From Bog-473 sp963779735 (GTDB taxonomy: Bacteria; Actinomycetota; Acidimicrobiia; Acidimicrobiales; RAAP-2), in assembly GCA_963779735.1 (NCBI GenBank), contig CAVZZJ010000003.1, forward strand, positions 124,001-188,000: a DNA stretch of 64,000 bases, written 5' to 3'. The position numbers and the translations under genes are program-made. How positions within the stretch are numbered: position 1 is the stretch's first letter; every line of letters starts with the position of its first letter. Shown one piece after another: positions 53,531-62,966 of this stretch. The notes under the pieces are model-generated. The model was given only the letters and a program-made list of their open reading frames with translations, was not told the DNA's origin and ran no database searches.

Positions 53531-54831
53531 GTGTCAGGCGGATCGGGCGTGGAGGGATCGCTCTGCCAACATATGGAGGTGAAACCCGGGCGACCACTGC
53601 AATCACCTCGCAGAGTTAAGGGGTGGGTGCGCAGCATTAGCCCAGAGCTCATTTCGGGGGCGTCGGACAACGACCCGACAAACGTTGGTACCGCGGTCGC
53701 GGTCGGGGCGTCGACGGCCTATCAGCTGGCCTGGGTGGCACTCCTGGTCGCCCCCCTCCTCGGCGTGGTACAGACCATCGCTGCCCAGGTCGGCTCGGTG
53801 TCCCGCAATGACCTACAGAGCCTGACCCTGCAGCGCTATGGCCGACGGGTGGCGGCGGTCCTTTTGGTGGCGGTCGTGGTGGTCAATCTGGTGACCATCG
53901 CCGCCGACCTCCAGGCCGGGGCGACCGGCATCGGGCTCTTGGCGGGCGTCGACTCTTCTTGGATCGTGGTGCCACTCGGCTGCGCTCTGGTCGGCCTGTT
54001 GCTGGTCGGCAAGTACAACTCGGTGGTGGCGGTCTTGCGGCTTTTACTCTTGGGCTTCCTGGCTTTTGGCGTCGCCGCCGTCCTCGCTCGCCCCGACTGG
54101 CCAACCCTGCTCAGGTCGAGTCTCGTTCCGACGCTGTCGCTGCGGAGCGACGTGGTCGGCGGTGCCCTTGCCCTACTGGGCACCACGCTGACCAGCTACG
54201 TGTACGGGTGGGAGACCATCGGACGCGGGGTGGAGGAACTATCCGACGATGCCACACACCGCGGGCGCTTGGCCCGAGCCCGGCTCGGGGCGGTGGTCGG
54301 TGCGGTGTTCACCGCCGTCATCTTGTGGTTCATGCTGGTCGCCGCGGCGGCGACGCTCGGCCGGCATCATCAGAGCGTCACCTCTGCCCAAGACGCCGCA
54401 CAGGCGTTACGGCCCCTGGCCGGGCTTCTGGCGGCAGATCTGTTCGCCGCCGGGTTGGTCATCTCCGCGGTCGTCGCCCTTCCCGTCCTCATGGCCACGA
54501 CCGCGTACGTGGTCGGGGCACAGTTCGACTGGCGCCGCGGGCTGTCCGAGCCCGTCCGCAACGCGAGGGTTTCTATGGCGTCCTCGCGGCTTCGCTCGGG
54601 CTCGCCTTCGCCGTGACCTTGGCCAAGGTGCCCGTTATCGCCATGTTGGTCGCAGCCAGCATCATCGGCGGTATCGGGACCCCCATCGGCCTGGTGATCC
54701 TGGTCCTGCTCGCTCGGGACCGCCGGGTAATGGGCACTCAGCGCATCTCGGTCCGCCTGGCCGTTGCCGGTTGGACGGTCGCAGTGGTGGTCGGTGGCCT
54801 CGGCCTGGTGTTCGCAGTCGCCGCGCTGTAG
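53531..54831 (+). pseudogene. Nramp family metal transporter, frameshifted
   Basis: A Nramp/divalent-metal transporter split by one base. The first frame has GASDNDPTNVGTAVAVGAST (the DPxN-type metal site in TM1), RNDLQSLTLQRYG and about eight helices. Near 54565 the reading frame changes, and the other frame continues GFYGVLAASLGLAFAVTLAK, PVIAMLVAASIIGGIGTPIG and MGTQRISVRLAVAGWTVA. Adding one base would give one 433-residue protein. It may be a true null allele or a sequencing slip in the CGCGAGGG tract. The GTG at 53531 or ATG at 53573 is the start. Confidence 0.78.
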
Positions 54832-55050
54832 AGACGTCCACATCCTTCACCCTTCGGCGGCGGTTCGGGTAACCACCGAGCGTTGGCGGGAGGTATGCCC
54901 ACACGGCTGCAGTCCGGTCACTGCCCATATTGTTCAACCCATCTCTTGATTGGGACTTTGGCCTTGCTTGCCGGGACACTGCAGTCGGCTCCACAGTACT
55001 GGCGGCACGGTGCGAAACCTCGGGACTGGCTAGTCGGTATTGTCGAAGGC

Positions 55051-55269
55051 ATGACCAATGTAGAACCGTCCCAAGGAGCACTCTGGCGCTACCAGTTCTC
55101 CCAACCCGACGAGACCGTTGTGGAAACTGGCGAGTTCAATGGTAACGACACGGCAGAAGCAAGGGCTCGGGAGCTTTCAACGTCGAGAGCTAGCCCCATC
55201 ATTGTCAAACGCCACAGCGCGCACGTTGATTCCTGGGTGTACGTGACTGAGGTTGACGAACGACCGTGA
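55051..55269 (+). CDS. small conserved hypothetical protein (72 aa)
   Basis: ALWRYQFSQPDETVVETGEF, then NGNDTAEARARELSTSRASP and HVDSWVYVTEVDERP. This W-R-Y-x-V-x-x-x-D-x-x-V-x-T-G-E-F and E-V-D-E-R-P form occurs in small actinobacterial proteins of unknown role. GAAGG precedes the ATG at 55051. A perfect palindrome begins 3 bases after the stop. Confidence 0.65.
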   Translation: MTNVEPSQGALWRYQFSQPDETVVETGEFNGNDTAEARARELSTSRASPIIVKRHSAHVDSWVYVTEVDERP

Positions 55270-55592
55270 TTCGTGACGTGATTCACGTCACTCACCTTGT
55301 CGTGGATGGCCAAAGCTGGCTTCCTCAATAGCCCGTCTCCGTTGGTCGAGGACGGCAGCGACATTGACTGTGAACTCCACGACGGCTCGTTACCGCGCTG
55401 GCGCACGCCCAGGGAAACCCCCTACGCTGCCGGGACGGTGGGGCACTGTTGTAAGGGCCGGTGCCCATCTGCGGCCTATGACGGGACGACGTCAGCTAGT
55501 TCGCCGGGTGCAGGGCTGGGCGGCGCCACCGTGCGGCACCATAGGATAGCTCTCTGCGGCGTGGAGGCACGCCGCCGGATCACCACCACGGG
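55270..55592. other. gap between two convergent genes, with two inverted repeats
   Basis: No gene. Besides the 55273 palindrome there is an 8-base stem GCGGCGTG/CACGCCGC with a four-base loop at 55556-55575, 18 bases before the end of the DinB-like gene, which suits a two-way terminator. Confidence 0.6.
55273..55291 (+). terminator. perfect 19-base palindrome after the 55051 gene
   Basis: GTGACGTGATTCACGTCAC: arms of 9 bases around a central T, starting 3 bases after the stop. A hairpin with almost no loop is not a standard terminator, so a protein site (DNA-binding palindrome) is also possible. Confidence 0.4.
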
Positions 55593-56129
55593 TCACCGCG
55601 CGTAGCCACTATCACCGGGCATGGGTTGCACTTTGACTCCGGTGGCAGTAAGGAACTGGCGGATCTGGGAGGCGTGTTCAAGGACGTGCAGAGGCATGCG
55701 GCCGACAATCACTCCGTACGCCATGCCGTGGTATCGATGGGCGCCAGGGAGTGGCCGAGCCGCCATGTCCTCGGTAAGCGCATCAAGTGTTGCGCCCACC
55801 CTTCCGCGGCAGTAGTCGATGTAACCGAGCAGTTCGGCCTTGGTGAACATACGGTTGGGAAAGGCGTAGGTGTTCTCGTCAAAGGGTTGTGGCGGTTCCC
55901 ACGGCTCGAACTCGGCGCTGAGGTCGTAGTCGAGGGTCAGCAGCGCGTGGTATGCCAGGAACCAGGGGGCTGAGCCGTGTAATCCTCCGTGCGGCGTCGG
56001 ACCCGTGGGCGCCTCGTCCGGCCACAGGTCCGTCTCCCACAGGTCGTCGGGACAGTCCGTGAGCGCCGCCTCCATCAGCCGTAGGGCTTCCTCGAAATTG
56101 CTGGCCATGCTCTGCACAAACGGGTTCAC
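55593..56129 (-). CDS. DinB-like (damage-inducible) family protein
   Basis: A 178-residue four-helix DinB-fold protein: SNFEEALRLMEAALTDCPDD, AYHALLTLDYDLSAEFEPWE (first His of the metal triad), FPNRMFTKAELLGYIDYCRG and GRMPLHVLEHASQIRQFLTA (last metal His). Such metal-binding proteins are widespread; most are of unknown function and may use bacillithiol or mycothiol. The GTG at 56129 is the likely start; no good ribosome site. Converges with the 55051 gene. Confidence 0.8.
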   Translation of the reverse strand: MNPFVQSMASNFEEALRLMEAALTDCPDDLWETDLWPDEAPTGPTPHGGLHGSAPWFLAYHALLTLDYDLSAEFEPWEPPQPFDENTYAFPNRMFTKAELLGYIDYCRGRVGATLDALTEDMAARPLPGAHRYHGMAYGVIVGRMPLHVLEHASQIRQFLTATGVKVQPMPGDSGYAR

Positions 56130-56319
56130 CACACTGTACGTAATAGCGCATATCGACCGATCTGGGGAGCGGCAGTTGTCCCTTAACGCGGCGTCCGTCA
56201 TCAGTGGGGGTGCCCCCGAACGATGCCGGTCCGGGGTGCGGCCGTACGGCACTTATCGGCTAGGACCTCCCTCGTGACCGAAGGAACCACGGCGACCTCG
56301 TTTGCGTCATAGTTAGGTG

Positions 56320-56712
56320 ATGCTCTCAAGTCGAAGGGTAGGGCGATGGGCGCTTGCCTCCGTAGCTATCGGTATATTCGTTCTGAGCTGCTGTTCGACC
56401 TCGGCGACGTCCAAGGGAAGTTCCACTTCCACCACCAACCCCAAGACACTTTCGGCCACGCTCTCGTGCTTTCGAAAGAATTTTGCGCCCGGAACTTCGC
56501 AGCCGGACGACTCGCTAGTCGGCAAATCTTTGGCTACCGCCGCAAGCCTCGCAGCGGCCTCCCATCAGGTAACAGAGGTTATTGCCGAGAACGGCACCTG
56601 CAACACGATCACCGGGGACATAGTCAGCAATCGTGTCGATCTGTGGATCGTTGATGGCCGGGTGGTTAAGGCAGTGGTAGAGCGACCTTCTGCTATGACG
56701 TCAACGACCTAG
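56320..56712 (+). CDS. small lipoprotein
   Basis: A 130-residue exported protein: signal peptide MLSSRRVGRWALASVAIGIF with lipobox LSCC, then a Ser/Thr-rich linker and a globular part containing LSCFRKNFAPGTSQPDDSLV and GTCNTITGDIVSNRVDLWIV. I do not recognise the domain. A GTG two codons ahead (56317) is an alternative start. Base composition is lower in GC than most of the window. Confidence 0.6.
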   Translation: MLSSRRVGRWALASVAIGIFVLSCCSTSATSKGSSTSTTNPKTLSATLSCFRKNFAPGTSQPDDSLVGKSLATAASLAAASHQVTEVIAENGTCNTITGDIVSNRVDLWIVDGRVVKAVVERPSAMTSTT

Positions 56713-57044
56713 ACGTCCCGGTTCGGACGGAATCACGGAGGTGCCCCACTTCGCCGGCCTCGTGACGCAGCTTCACGGTCCAACTACTGGAATTGCTGCC
56801 TATCACGAGCAAACCACGGCTCCGCTCGCCGGCCACCGGTCTGCAAGCGATTCCCGTAAGCCGAACCGCTATCGGTGAAGATTCCGGCAGTGGCGCGGCA
56901 CCCCGAAAGATTCAGCGTTCCCAAAGCCCTTCGGGTTAGCACAACGCCGAAGGTTCTGGCGGGTCACTCACTAGAGTGTGGGGTCACGGTCGTGAGTCAT
57001 GAGATGCAAGGCCGACGGTCGTCACGTTTACCTGGGGGTAGGCA
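56713..57044. other. non-coding stretch
   Basis: About 330 bases without a supported gene. The end holds GGGGGTAGGCA, the ribosome site for the next gene. Confidence 0.5.
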
Positions 57045-57833
57045 ATGCCAAGGAGAGACCTCGTCGGTACACCCTCGGACGAGGTTCCCGACATCCTCGT
57101 CACTGGGCGAACGGACATCACGGTCCTCCAATTTTCAATGAGCGCTCGCCACCCTGAGGGCCGAGATGCCAACTACATCGAATGGCATGCATTGGATCAT
57201 CAGCCGGAGATGCATCGGCTTTCGTCCGTGCGGGCTTCTCTGCGGCTGGCATCGACACCGGCCTGCCGTGCGGCTCGGGCCGCGGGTGAGGGCCTGTATG
57301 ACGCAGTGGACCACGTCATGACCTACTTCTTTGTCGACGCCGCCGCACTTGAGGACTTCGATGCCCTGAATGCCGCCATGGCGGACGCTGGCCGGACGCC
57401 ATACCTTCGCGGCGAACGGATCAGCGATGCCCTCCTCGCCATGCCGTTCCTTGATCGTGGACTGTTCAGCCTGAAGGGGATGGTCACCGCGCCGAGCATC
57501 AAGGTCGGCGCTGATGTCTTGCCGTGGTGGCCGGCACTTGGGGTGTATCTGCTCCTCGAACGAGGCGAGGTGCCACCTTCCGATCTCATAGAGGTCAGGG
57601 GAGTGGGAGGGGTGTTATGGGCCACGGGCATCAGGGCCGCGCCTCCGTATGCCACTTCCGACCATACGGGGTTACAGATTTCCTATTGCTTCTTGGATGA
57701 TGACCCATCGGAAACAGGTGAACGGCTCCGTCCCGCTCTCAAGAAGCGGTGGACGGACGCCGACGTGCAGCCGCTGTTCGCGGCGCCGTTCCACACGATC
57801 GTCCGCTACGACTGGGCTCGCCACGTGCCCTGA
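57045..57833 (+). CDS. hypothetical protein with two ferredoxin-like barrel halves (262 aa)
   Basis: A clean 262-residue frame. The first half has DITVLQFSMSARHPEGRDAN, YIEWHALDHQPEMHRLSSVR and DHVMTYFFVDAAALEDFDAL; the second has LGVYLLLERGEVPPSDLIEV and TSDHTGLQISYCFLDDDPSE. The layout looks like a tandem of EthD/DUF4286-type dimeric alpha-beta barrels. There is no partner gene and no catalytic proof. It has GGGGG ahead of the ATG. Confidence 0.65.
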   Translation: MPRRDLVGTPSDEVPDILVTGRTDITVLQFSMSARHPEGRDANYIEWHALDHQPEMHRLSSVRASLRLASTPACRAARAAGEGLYDAVDHVMTYFFVDAAALEDFDALNAAMADAGRTPYLRGERISDALLAMPFLDRGLFSLKGMVTAPSIKVGADVLPWWPALGVYLLLERGEVPPSDLIEVRGVGGVLWATGIRAAPPYATSDHTGLQISYCFLDDDPSETGERLRPALKKRWTDADVQPLFAAPFHTIVRYDWARHVP

Positions 57834-58824
57834 TGGACCTCAGACTGGTCCAAGCCTTCTCTAGCGAGATCCTCTCTCCGTCTCACATGCCCAATCAGTT
57901 ACCGTCGGCCCATGGGCTACAAGATCGGGAACCGGCACCGCTGGTTCTCCCATGCATCGGAGCGAAATGAACAGGGGGGTCCCCCGGCCGCGTGGTCGGA
58001 GTTTGTACGCCACGCATTCGACACTTCTATCTCAATGGCTCTGTCACGGAGATCCCTGGCCATACTGCCTCGAGATCAGTCCCGGGCCAACGATTACTCC
58101 AACGGCTTCGCCATTCAAGGAGTGGTCGCTGGCGTCCGCAAAAGGAAGCGACCACGGATGAATCGGCACATGCGGAACACACCACAAACCTCCATCCCGT
58201 ATGACCCGCCTGGTGACCAATTTCGGGACAGGGGCGTCAAACGAGACGAGGAATGCTTCTAGGATTTCATTTATCAGTAAACAGTTATCACTGTGACCAG
58301 TCCGCCCCTGCTCCGAGCAGGTCTAAACGTGAACTCCTCAATTTACCAAAGCTATCTGGAGGGGCCCAGGTTGCGCACGGATGTGGCGTGCTGGTCGCCA
58401 CCGGTGACGTTGTCGATGGCCACCGCCGAGTTCTCCGCCACGAGAGCCCGAGATCGGCATGAGGATCGCGCCGCAGCCCCATCCGGAACTACAATTGGAC
58501 ACCGTCGTTGGCGTAGGCGTCCTGGTAGTCGGTGCTGCCGATGGTGGTGTCCTCGCTGCGGGCGACAGCCGTCGTGTCGAGGCGCGCGCCGAACAGGCCA
58601 GGTGACGCGGGCCGAGCCGGCCTCGGCGGTCGCCGCCAGGACGTCGGCCACCCACTGCGCCGGCGTCGTCTGCGGTGCACCTGCCGTGGCAGAGAGGCGA
58701 TTTTCCGGGGGAGAGCGCTCAACCGACCTCTTCGCGAGCGAGACCGAGCTGGTCACTTTCGACTGCGACGTGTCGACCTACCCGAACACAACTTTCGGTA
58801 CACCGACACTATGCTCCAGCGGCC
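57834..58824. other. long non-coding tract with possible decayed lipoprotein-like gene
   Basis: About 990 bases. On the minus strand, 58760-58340, one frame reads APQTTPAQWVADVLAATAEA then GSARVTW; a second frame continues FGARLDTTAVARSEDTTIGS and TDYQDAYANDGVQL. Together these resemble the N-terminal half of actinobacterial LppX/LprG-type exported proteins broken by frameshifts. No other gene is supported. Confidence 0.35.
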
Positions 58825-60207
58825 GTGAGACGCCGAAACATCGTCAACCAGTCGCGGCTGCAATCGCTTGGTGAACAGATTGACGCCAAGGGTTCGCGCG
58901 GCAACGTAGCCAACGAGGCGGGACTGCGCGCCCTCGGCGAGGAGATGGACAGGGCGTGCAGGCAACGTGGTGGGGGCGCTCGAGCCTCGTTCCGCCGGAG
59001 CCGCTCACCAAACGCCAGTCCGCGCCGGAGCGTCAAGCGACGGGTCTTGGTCGCACTCACCGTCGTCGTCGTTCTGGCCGTAGGAGTCATCGGCGGTGCG
59101 TACGCCTACGCCCGCTACCAGTTCGACCAGGTGCACAAGTTCGCCTGTCACGCCTGCGTCCCGGTCGCCGCCGGCCAGCCCTACAACCTGCTCGTCATCG
59201 GTTCGGACTCCCGGGCCGGTGACACGGGACAGGCGGCCGAATCCTTCGGGACGTACTCGTCGGTCGGCGGGCAACGTAGCGATACCATCAAGATCCTCCA
59301 TATCGATCCGGCGGCCGGAACGGCCCGGGTCCTCTCGATCCCCCGGGACACCTACGTCACCACGTCCGGCTTGGCACCGAGCACGGGGTTGACGGGACCC
59401 GAGAAGATCAATGCCGCGTTCAACAACGGTCCCGAGGCGCTGATAGAGACCATCAGGAACACGTTCGGCATTCCCATCAGCCACTGGATCGTGATCGACT
59501 TCGACGGGGTCATCGACTCCGTGCAGGCTCTGGGTGGGATCAACCTGGACTTCAGGTATCCGGTCCGAGACGACAACGATGGGGTCAACGAGTCGGGCCT
59601 CAACATCACGCAAACCGGTTGCCAGACCTTGAACGGCACCCAGGCCCTCGCGCTCTCTCGCTCCCGCTACTACGAGTACTACGAGGACGGCGAGTGGCAG
59701 ATGGATCCCGGATACGACCTCAGCCGGATAGCGCGCCAGAACGTCATCATCGAAGCCATGATCGCCAAGGCCAAGTCGACGTACAACCCGCTTACTTTGC
59801 AGTCGTTGATCGATGCGGTCAAAGAGAACGTCTCCATCGACGACAATCTGTCCCTCGGCATGATCTATGACCTGGTCGAGCGGTACCACGCCTTCTCACC
59901 GTCCTCCTTGCAAACGTGGACGTTGCCGACCGTGCCCCAGGCGGGCACCCCAGCGGGTGACGTCGAGCTGGTGAGCACCCAGGCACCCAACGTCTACGTG
60001 GACACCATCACCGAGTTCCTGGGTGCGCCACCCGGTCCCGTCACCACACCGCCGCTCGACCAGTACGGCTACCCCATAACCGTTCCGACGCCGACCCCCG
60101 TCTCGGCAACGCCCACGACGGCCGGCGCCAGCCCGCATACCTCGAACACCACTCCGGCGTCGCTCGGCACGCCTGGCCTGCCCTCCTACGACCCGACCGT
60201 CTGTTAG
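58825..60207 (+). CDS. LytR-CpsA-Psr (LCP) family cell-wall ligase
   Basis: A 460-residue membrane-anchored enzyme that transfers undecaprenyl-linked glycopolymers to peptidoglycan. A cytoplasmic N-terminus (about 70 residues; repeated helix SLGEQIDAKGSRGNVANEAG, LRALGEEMD), one membrane helix (about 72-95), then the LCP domain: NLLVIGSDSRAGD, QRSDTIKILHIDPAAGTARV, SIPRDTYVTT, PEKINAAFNNGPEALIE and NGTQALALSRSRYYEY. The C-terminal 80 residues are Thr/Pro-rich. The GTG at 58825 is likely; ATG at 58945 is the alternative. Confidence 0.9.
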   Translation: MRRRNIVNQSRLQSLGEQIDAKGSRGNVANEAGLRALGEEMDRACRQRGGGARASFRRSRSPNASPRRSVKRRVLVALTVVVVLAVGVIGGAYAYARYQFDQVHKFACHACVPVAAGQPYNLLVIGSDSRAGDTGQAAESFGTYSSVGGQRSDTIKILHIDPAAGTARVLSIPRDTYVTTSGLAPSTGLTGPEKINAAFNNGPEALIETIRNTFGIPISHWIVIDFDGVIDSVQALGGINLDFRYPVRDDNDGVNESGLNITQTGCQTLNGTQALALSRSRYYEYYEDGEWQMDPGYDLSRIARQNVIIEAMIAKAKSTYNPLTLQSLIDAVKENVSIDDNLSLGMIYDLVERYHAFSPSSLQTWTLPTVPQAGTPAGDVELVSTQAPNVYVDTITEFLGAPPGPVTTPPLDQYGYPITVPTPTPVSATPTTAGASPHTSNTTPASLGTPGLPSYDPTVC

Positions 60208-60263
60208 GAGGCCCCTAGTCCTGCTTTCTTTTCGAGATCATCTCGAGCGGTCGAGGGCCGGGT

Positions 60264-62726
60264 TCATCCGAGCGTCTGATCGGCGAAGAGGTGCGCGATG
60301 CGCTCGTCGCTGTAGCCGAAGGTGTCTCGGAGCAGCTCCCAGGTGTGCTGGCCGAGCACCGGTATGGGACCGGCACGACCGGGCGTGCGCGACAGCACGA
60401 TCCGCGGCCCCTCGACGGTCACCTTGCCGAAGGTGGGGTGCTCGACCTCGACGAAGTGGTCCCGGGCGCGCAGCTGTGGGTCATCGACACACTCTTGGCT
60501 GCTGTTCACGGTGTGCGCCGGGATGCCGCGCTCTCGGCAGGACCGGCTGGCGTCGTCGGCCGTCCGTCGGGCCGTCCATTCGGCGATGGCGCCGTCGAGC
60601 TCACCGGCTCGTTCCAGGCGGCCCGCCAGGGTGCCGAGCGACACGTCTGTCGCCAAGTCCTTCCGTCCGATGATGGAGCAGAGAACCTGCCACTCCTCGT
60701 CGGAGCGGCAGGCGATGGCCACCCATTCGTCGTCTCCTCTCGCCCGATAGACGCCATGGGGCGCCATGTCGGTGTCGCCGTTGCCGCCGCGCTCGAGCAC
60801 GTGGCCGTCAATGAAGTAGTCGACGATCGCAGGAGCGAGGAAGTGAGCCGACGCCTCGGCCTGTGCCAGGTCGATGTACTGGCCCAGGCCGGTCCGGCGA
60901 CGATGGTCGAGAGCGGCAAGGAGGGTGGCGAGGCCGAAGCGCGGCGACACGTAGTCGGTGTAGGCCGAGAAGGGGCCAGCGGGTGGTCGGTCGGGCCAAC
61001 CGGTGATGTCGGTGAAGCCGATGACGGGGGTGGCCAAGGTGCCGAATCCGGCGAAGGTGGCCAGCGGCCCGGTCTGCCCCATGAGGGAGCTGGACAGCAT
61101 GATGATCGACGGGTTGATCCGGCGCAGTCGCTCGTAGTCGTAGCCCCAGGCCGCCATGGTCCCCGGTGAGAACGACTCGGTCACGACGTCGGCCCAGCGG
61201 ACCAGCTCATCGAAGACGGGACGCGACCCGGGCCGTGCGAGGTCGAGCGAGAAGCCCAGTTTCCCGGCGTTCATGGTGTAGTACAGGCCCGACCGCTCGG
61301 CGTCCGCGATGCCGTCGAGGTAGGGCGCCATGGTCCGCGCCGGGTCGACACGGGATGCGGACTCCACCCGGAGCACCGTGGCGCCGAAGTCGGCCATCAC
61401 GCGGGTGATCGTCGGCCCGGCCATCACCCACATGAGGTCCAGCACCTTTGTCCCGGCCAGCGGTGGGCCATCGGATCGATCCGGCGTCGTGGGTAGACGG
61501 GCAGGGGAGCGCGGCGCGGCCGTCAACACGGCCGTCGTGTCCTGCCCGAGGGTGGGTGGGGGTCCGAGCGAAGGCAGCGGCGTGCCGGAGAGCCGGGCGA
61601 AGGGACCGGGTGCGCGGAACGAGCTCGGTGCGATCTCCTCGTCGTTCACCTCGTCCCAGTAGCCGCGGGCAGCCAGCTGGTCGCTGAGGGCGACGTCTTC
61701 GATCGTGTTGACGGGGGCGATCAAGAGGCGGCGCTCCTGGGCCACCGCGAACAGCTCGCGCTTGGTCTTGGCTGCCGTGAACGAGGCCACGATCGTCTTG
61801 AGCCGGCGGTACTCCGCAACGGCACCCGCTTCCTGGGCGACCAGGCGGGCACCGAAACCGAGCCAGTCCTGGTCCCGGGTCCCCACGTCGCAGAAGCCTT
61901 CCTCGTGAATCCACGTCATGAGGCGGCTCGTGAACGGACCCATCGCCGCGCCGAAGAGGACGGTCACCGCCACGTAGCCGTCGAGGCATCTCCAGACGAA
62001 CTGCGCGTCGTAGGTCCCGAGGCGCGCCCCGCCGCCGCTGCGGCGGGGGACGACCGAGCGCAGCGGGGCCGCCAGGACGTAGGCCTGGGCGGCCGGGATC
62101 GACGACGCTTGCGCCGAGACGTCGATGTGTTGGCCGAGACCCGACACGCCCCGCTCGTACAGGGCGAGGAGCGCCCCCCCGGCGGCGTCGGCTCCGGCAT
62201 GGAGGAAGGCCTGGGGGAGGCTGATCCGAACGGGTGCCCGGTCGGCGTCCCCGGTGAGGGCGAGGACCATGGCCGACGCCCAGACGGTCAGGTCGGTGGC
62301 GGGCCACCGGGCCCTGGGGCCATCCTGGCCGAAGGGTGAGATCGATACGTACACCAGCGCGGGATTGCGGTCCCGCAACTCCTCGTAGCCGAGACCGAGC
62401 GCCGCCATCTCACCCGGCGTGGCCGACTCGATCAGCACGTCGGCTCCCTCCGCCAGCCGCCGCAGCTCGTCGCGGTCGGGCCCCGAGCGCGCCAGGTCGA
62501 GCACGACCGACCGCTTGCCCCGGTTGTGCACCCAGTGGCTGAGCGAACGTTGCCGACTCGGGTCTTGGCCGAGCCACGGACCGACCCGGCGTGAGTGGGA
62601 CCCGTCGGGTGGCTCGACAAGGATCACCTCGGCCCCGAGGCCGGCCAGGATCGCCCCCGCCATCTGGCCGCGCTCATCGGTGAGGTCCAGGATGCGGTAG
62701 CAGTCGAGCACGGTCGATCCTTTCAT
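60264..62726 (-). CDS. tandem CaiB/BaiF class III CoA-transferase
   Basis: An 820-residue fusion of two class III CoA-transferase domains. Half 1 (1-~400): RILDLTDERGQMAGAILAGL, IESATPGEMAALGLGYEELR, GLGQHIDVSAQASSIPAAQA. Half 2 (~435-820): TKVLDLMWVMAGPTITRVMA, SPGTMAAWGYDYERLRRINP and GLGQYIDLAQAEASAHFLAP. At the active-site carboxylate the second half has Glu (often functional) but the first has Ala. The two halves probably form an intramolecular dimer. The ATG at 62726 has AAGGCGGA upstream; the frame before it is not coding. Divergent from the TauD gene at 62967. Confidence 0.9.
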   Translation of the reverse strand: MKGSTVLDCYRILDLTDERGQMAGAILAGLGAEVILVEPPDGSHSRRVGPWLGQDPSRQRSLSHWVHNRGKRSVVLDLARSGPDRDELRRLAEGADVLIESATPGEMAALGLGYEELRDRNPALVYVSISPFGQDGPRARWPATDLTVWASAMVLALTGDADRAPVRISLPQAFLHAGADAAGGALLALYERGVSGLGQHIDVSAQASSIPAAQAYVLAAPLRSVVPRRSGGGARLGTYDAQFVWRCLDGYVAVTVLFGAAMGPFTSRLMTWIHEEGFCDVGTRDQDWLGFGARLVAQEAGAVAEYRRLKTIVASFTAAKTKRELFAVAQERRLLIAPVNTIEDVALSDQLAARGYWDEVNDEEIAPSSFRAPGPFARLSGTPLPSLGPPPTLGQDTTAVLTAAPRSPARLPTTPDRSDGPPLAGTKVLDLMWVMAGPTITRVMADFGATVLRVESASRVDPARTMAPYLDGIADAERSGLYYTMNAGKLGFSLDLARPGSRPVFDELVRWADVVTESFSPGTMAAWGYDYERLRRINPSIIMLSSSLMGQTGPLATFAGFGTLATPVIGFTDITGWPDRPPAGPFSAYTDYVSPRFGLATLLAALDHRRRTGLGQYIDLAQAEASAHFLAPAIVDYFIDGHVLERGGNGDTDMAPHGVYRARGDDEWVAIACRSDEEWQVLCSIIGRKDLATDVSLGTLAGRLERAGELDGAIAEWTARRTADDASRSCRERGIPAHTVNSSQECVDDPQLRARDHFVEVEHPTFGKVTVEGPRIVLSRTPGRAGPIPVLGQHTWELLRDTFGYSDERIAHLFADQTLG

Positions 62727-62838
62727 TCCGCCTTGGGGGCCGCAATCGGGCAGCGTCTCCGACCGAGGTGGGATCGCCCGACCCCGATCGCTGCGGGCGA
62801 TGGGCGGGCCCCGCCGGTCGGCGACGCAGCTCAGAAAA

Positions 62839-62856
62839 CGCAAGGGTATACTTGCG
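62839..62856. promoter_or_regulatory. operator-like palindrome between CaiB-fusion and TauD genes
   Basis: CGCAAG GGTATA CTTGCG: 6-base arms, 6-base spacer. It lies 112 bases from the CaiB start and 111 bases from the TauD start, in the middle of the divergent gap, where one regulator could act on both. No regulator gene is beside it. Confidence 0.45.
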
Positions 62857-62966
62857 CCCACTTGGCAAGGCGAGTGGTAGGGAGCTTGACCCGGGCCACG
62901 GGTGGGCAGCTCGTCACGTTGTCGTGTCCTCGTGCGGTGAAGCGAGGCCGGCGTTAGGGGGTTTGC

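Noticed and set aside
58352..58756. Single intact minus-strand gene in the 58.3-58.8 kb gap
   Set aside because: The coding-like pieces are in different frames and no full fold is visible; kept only as a possible decayed gene.
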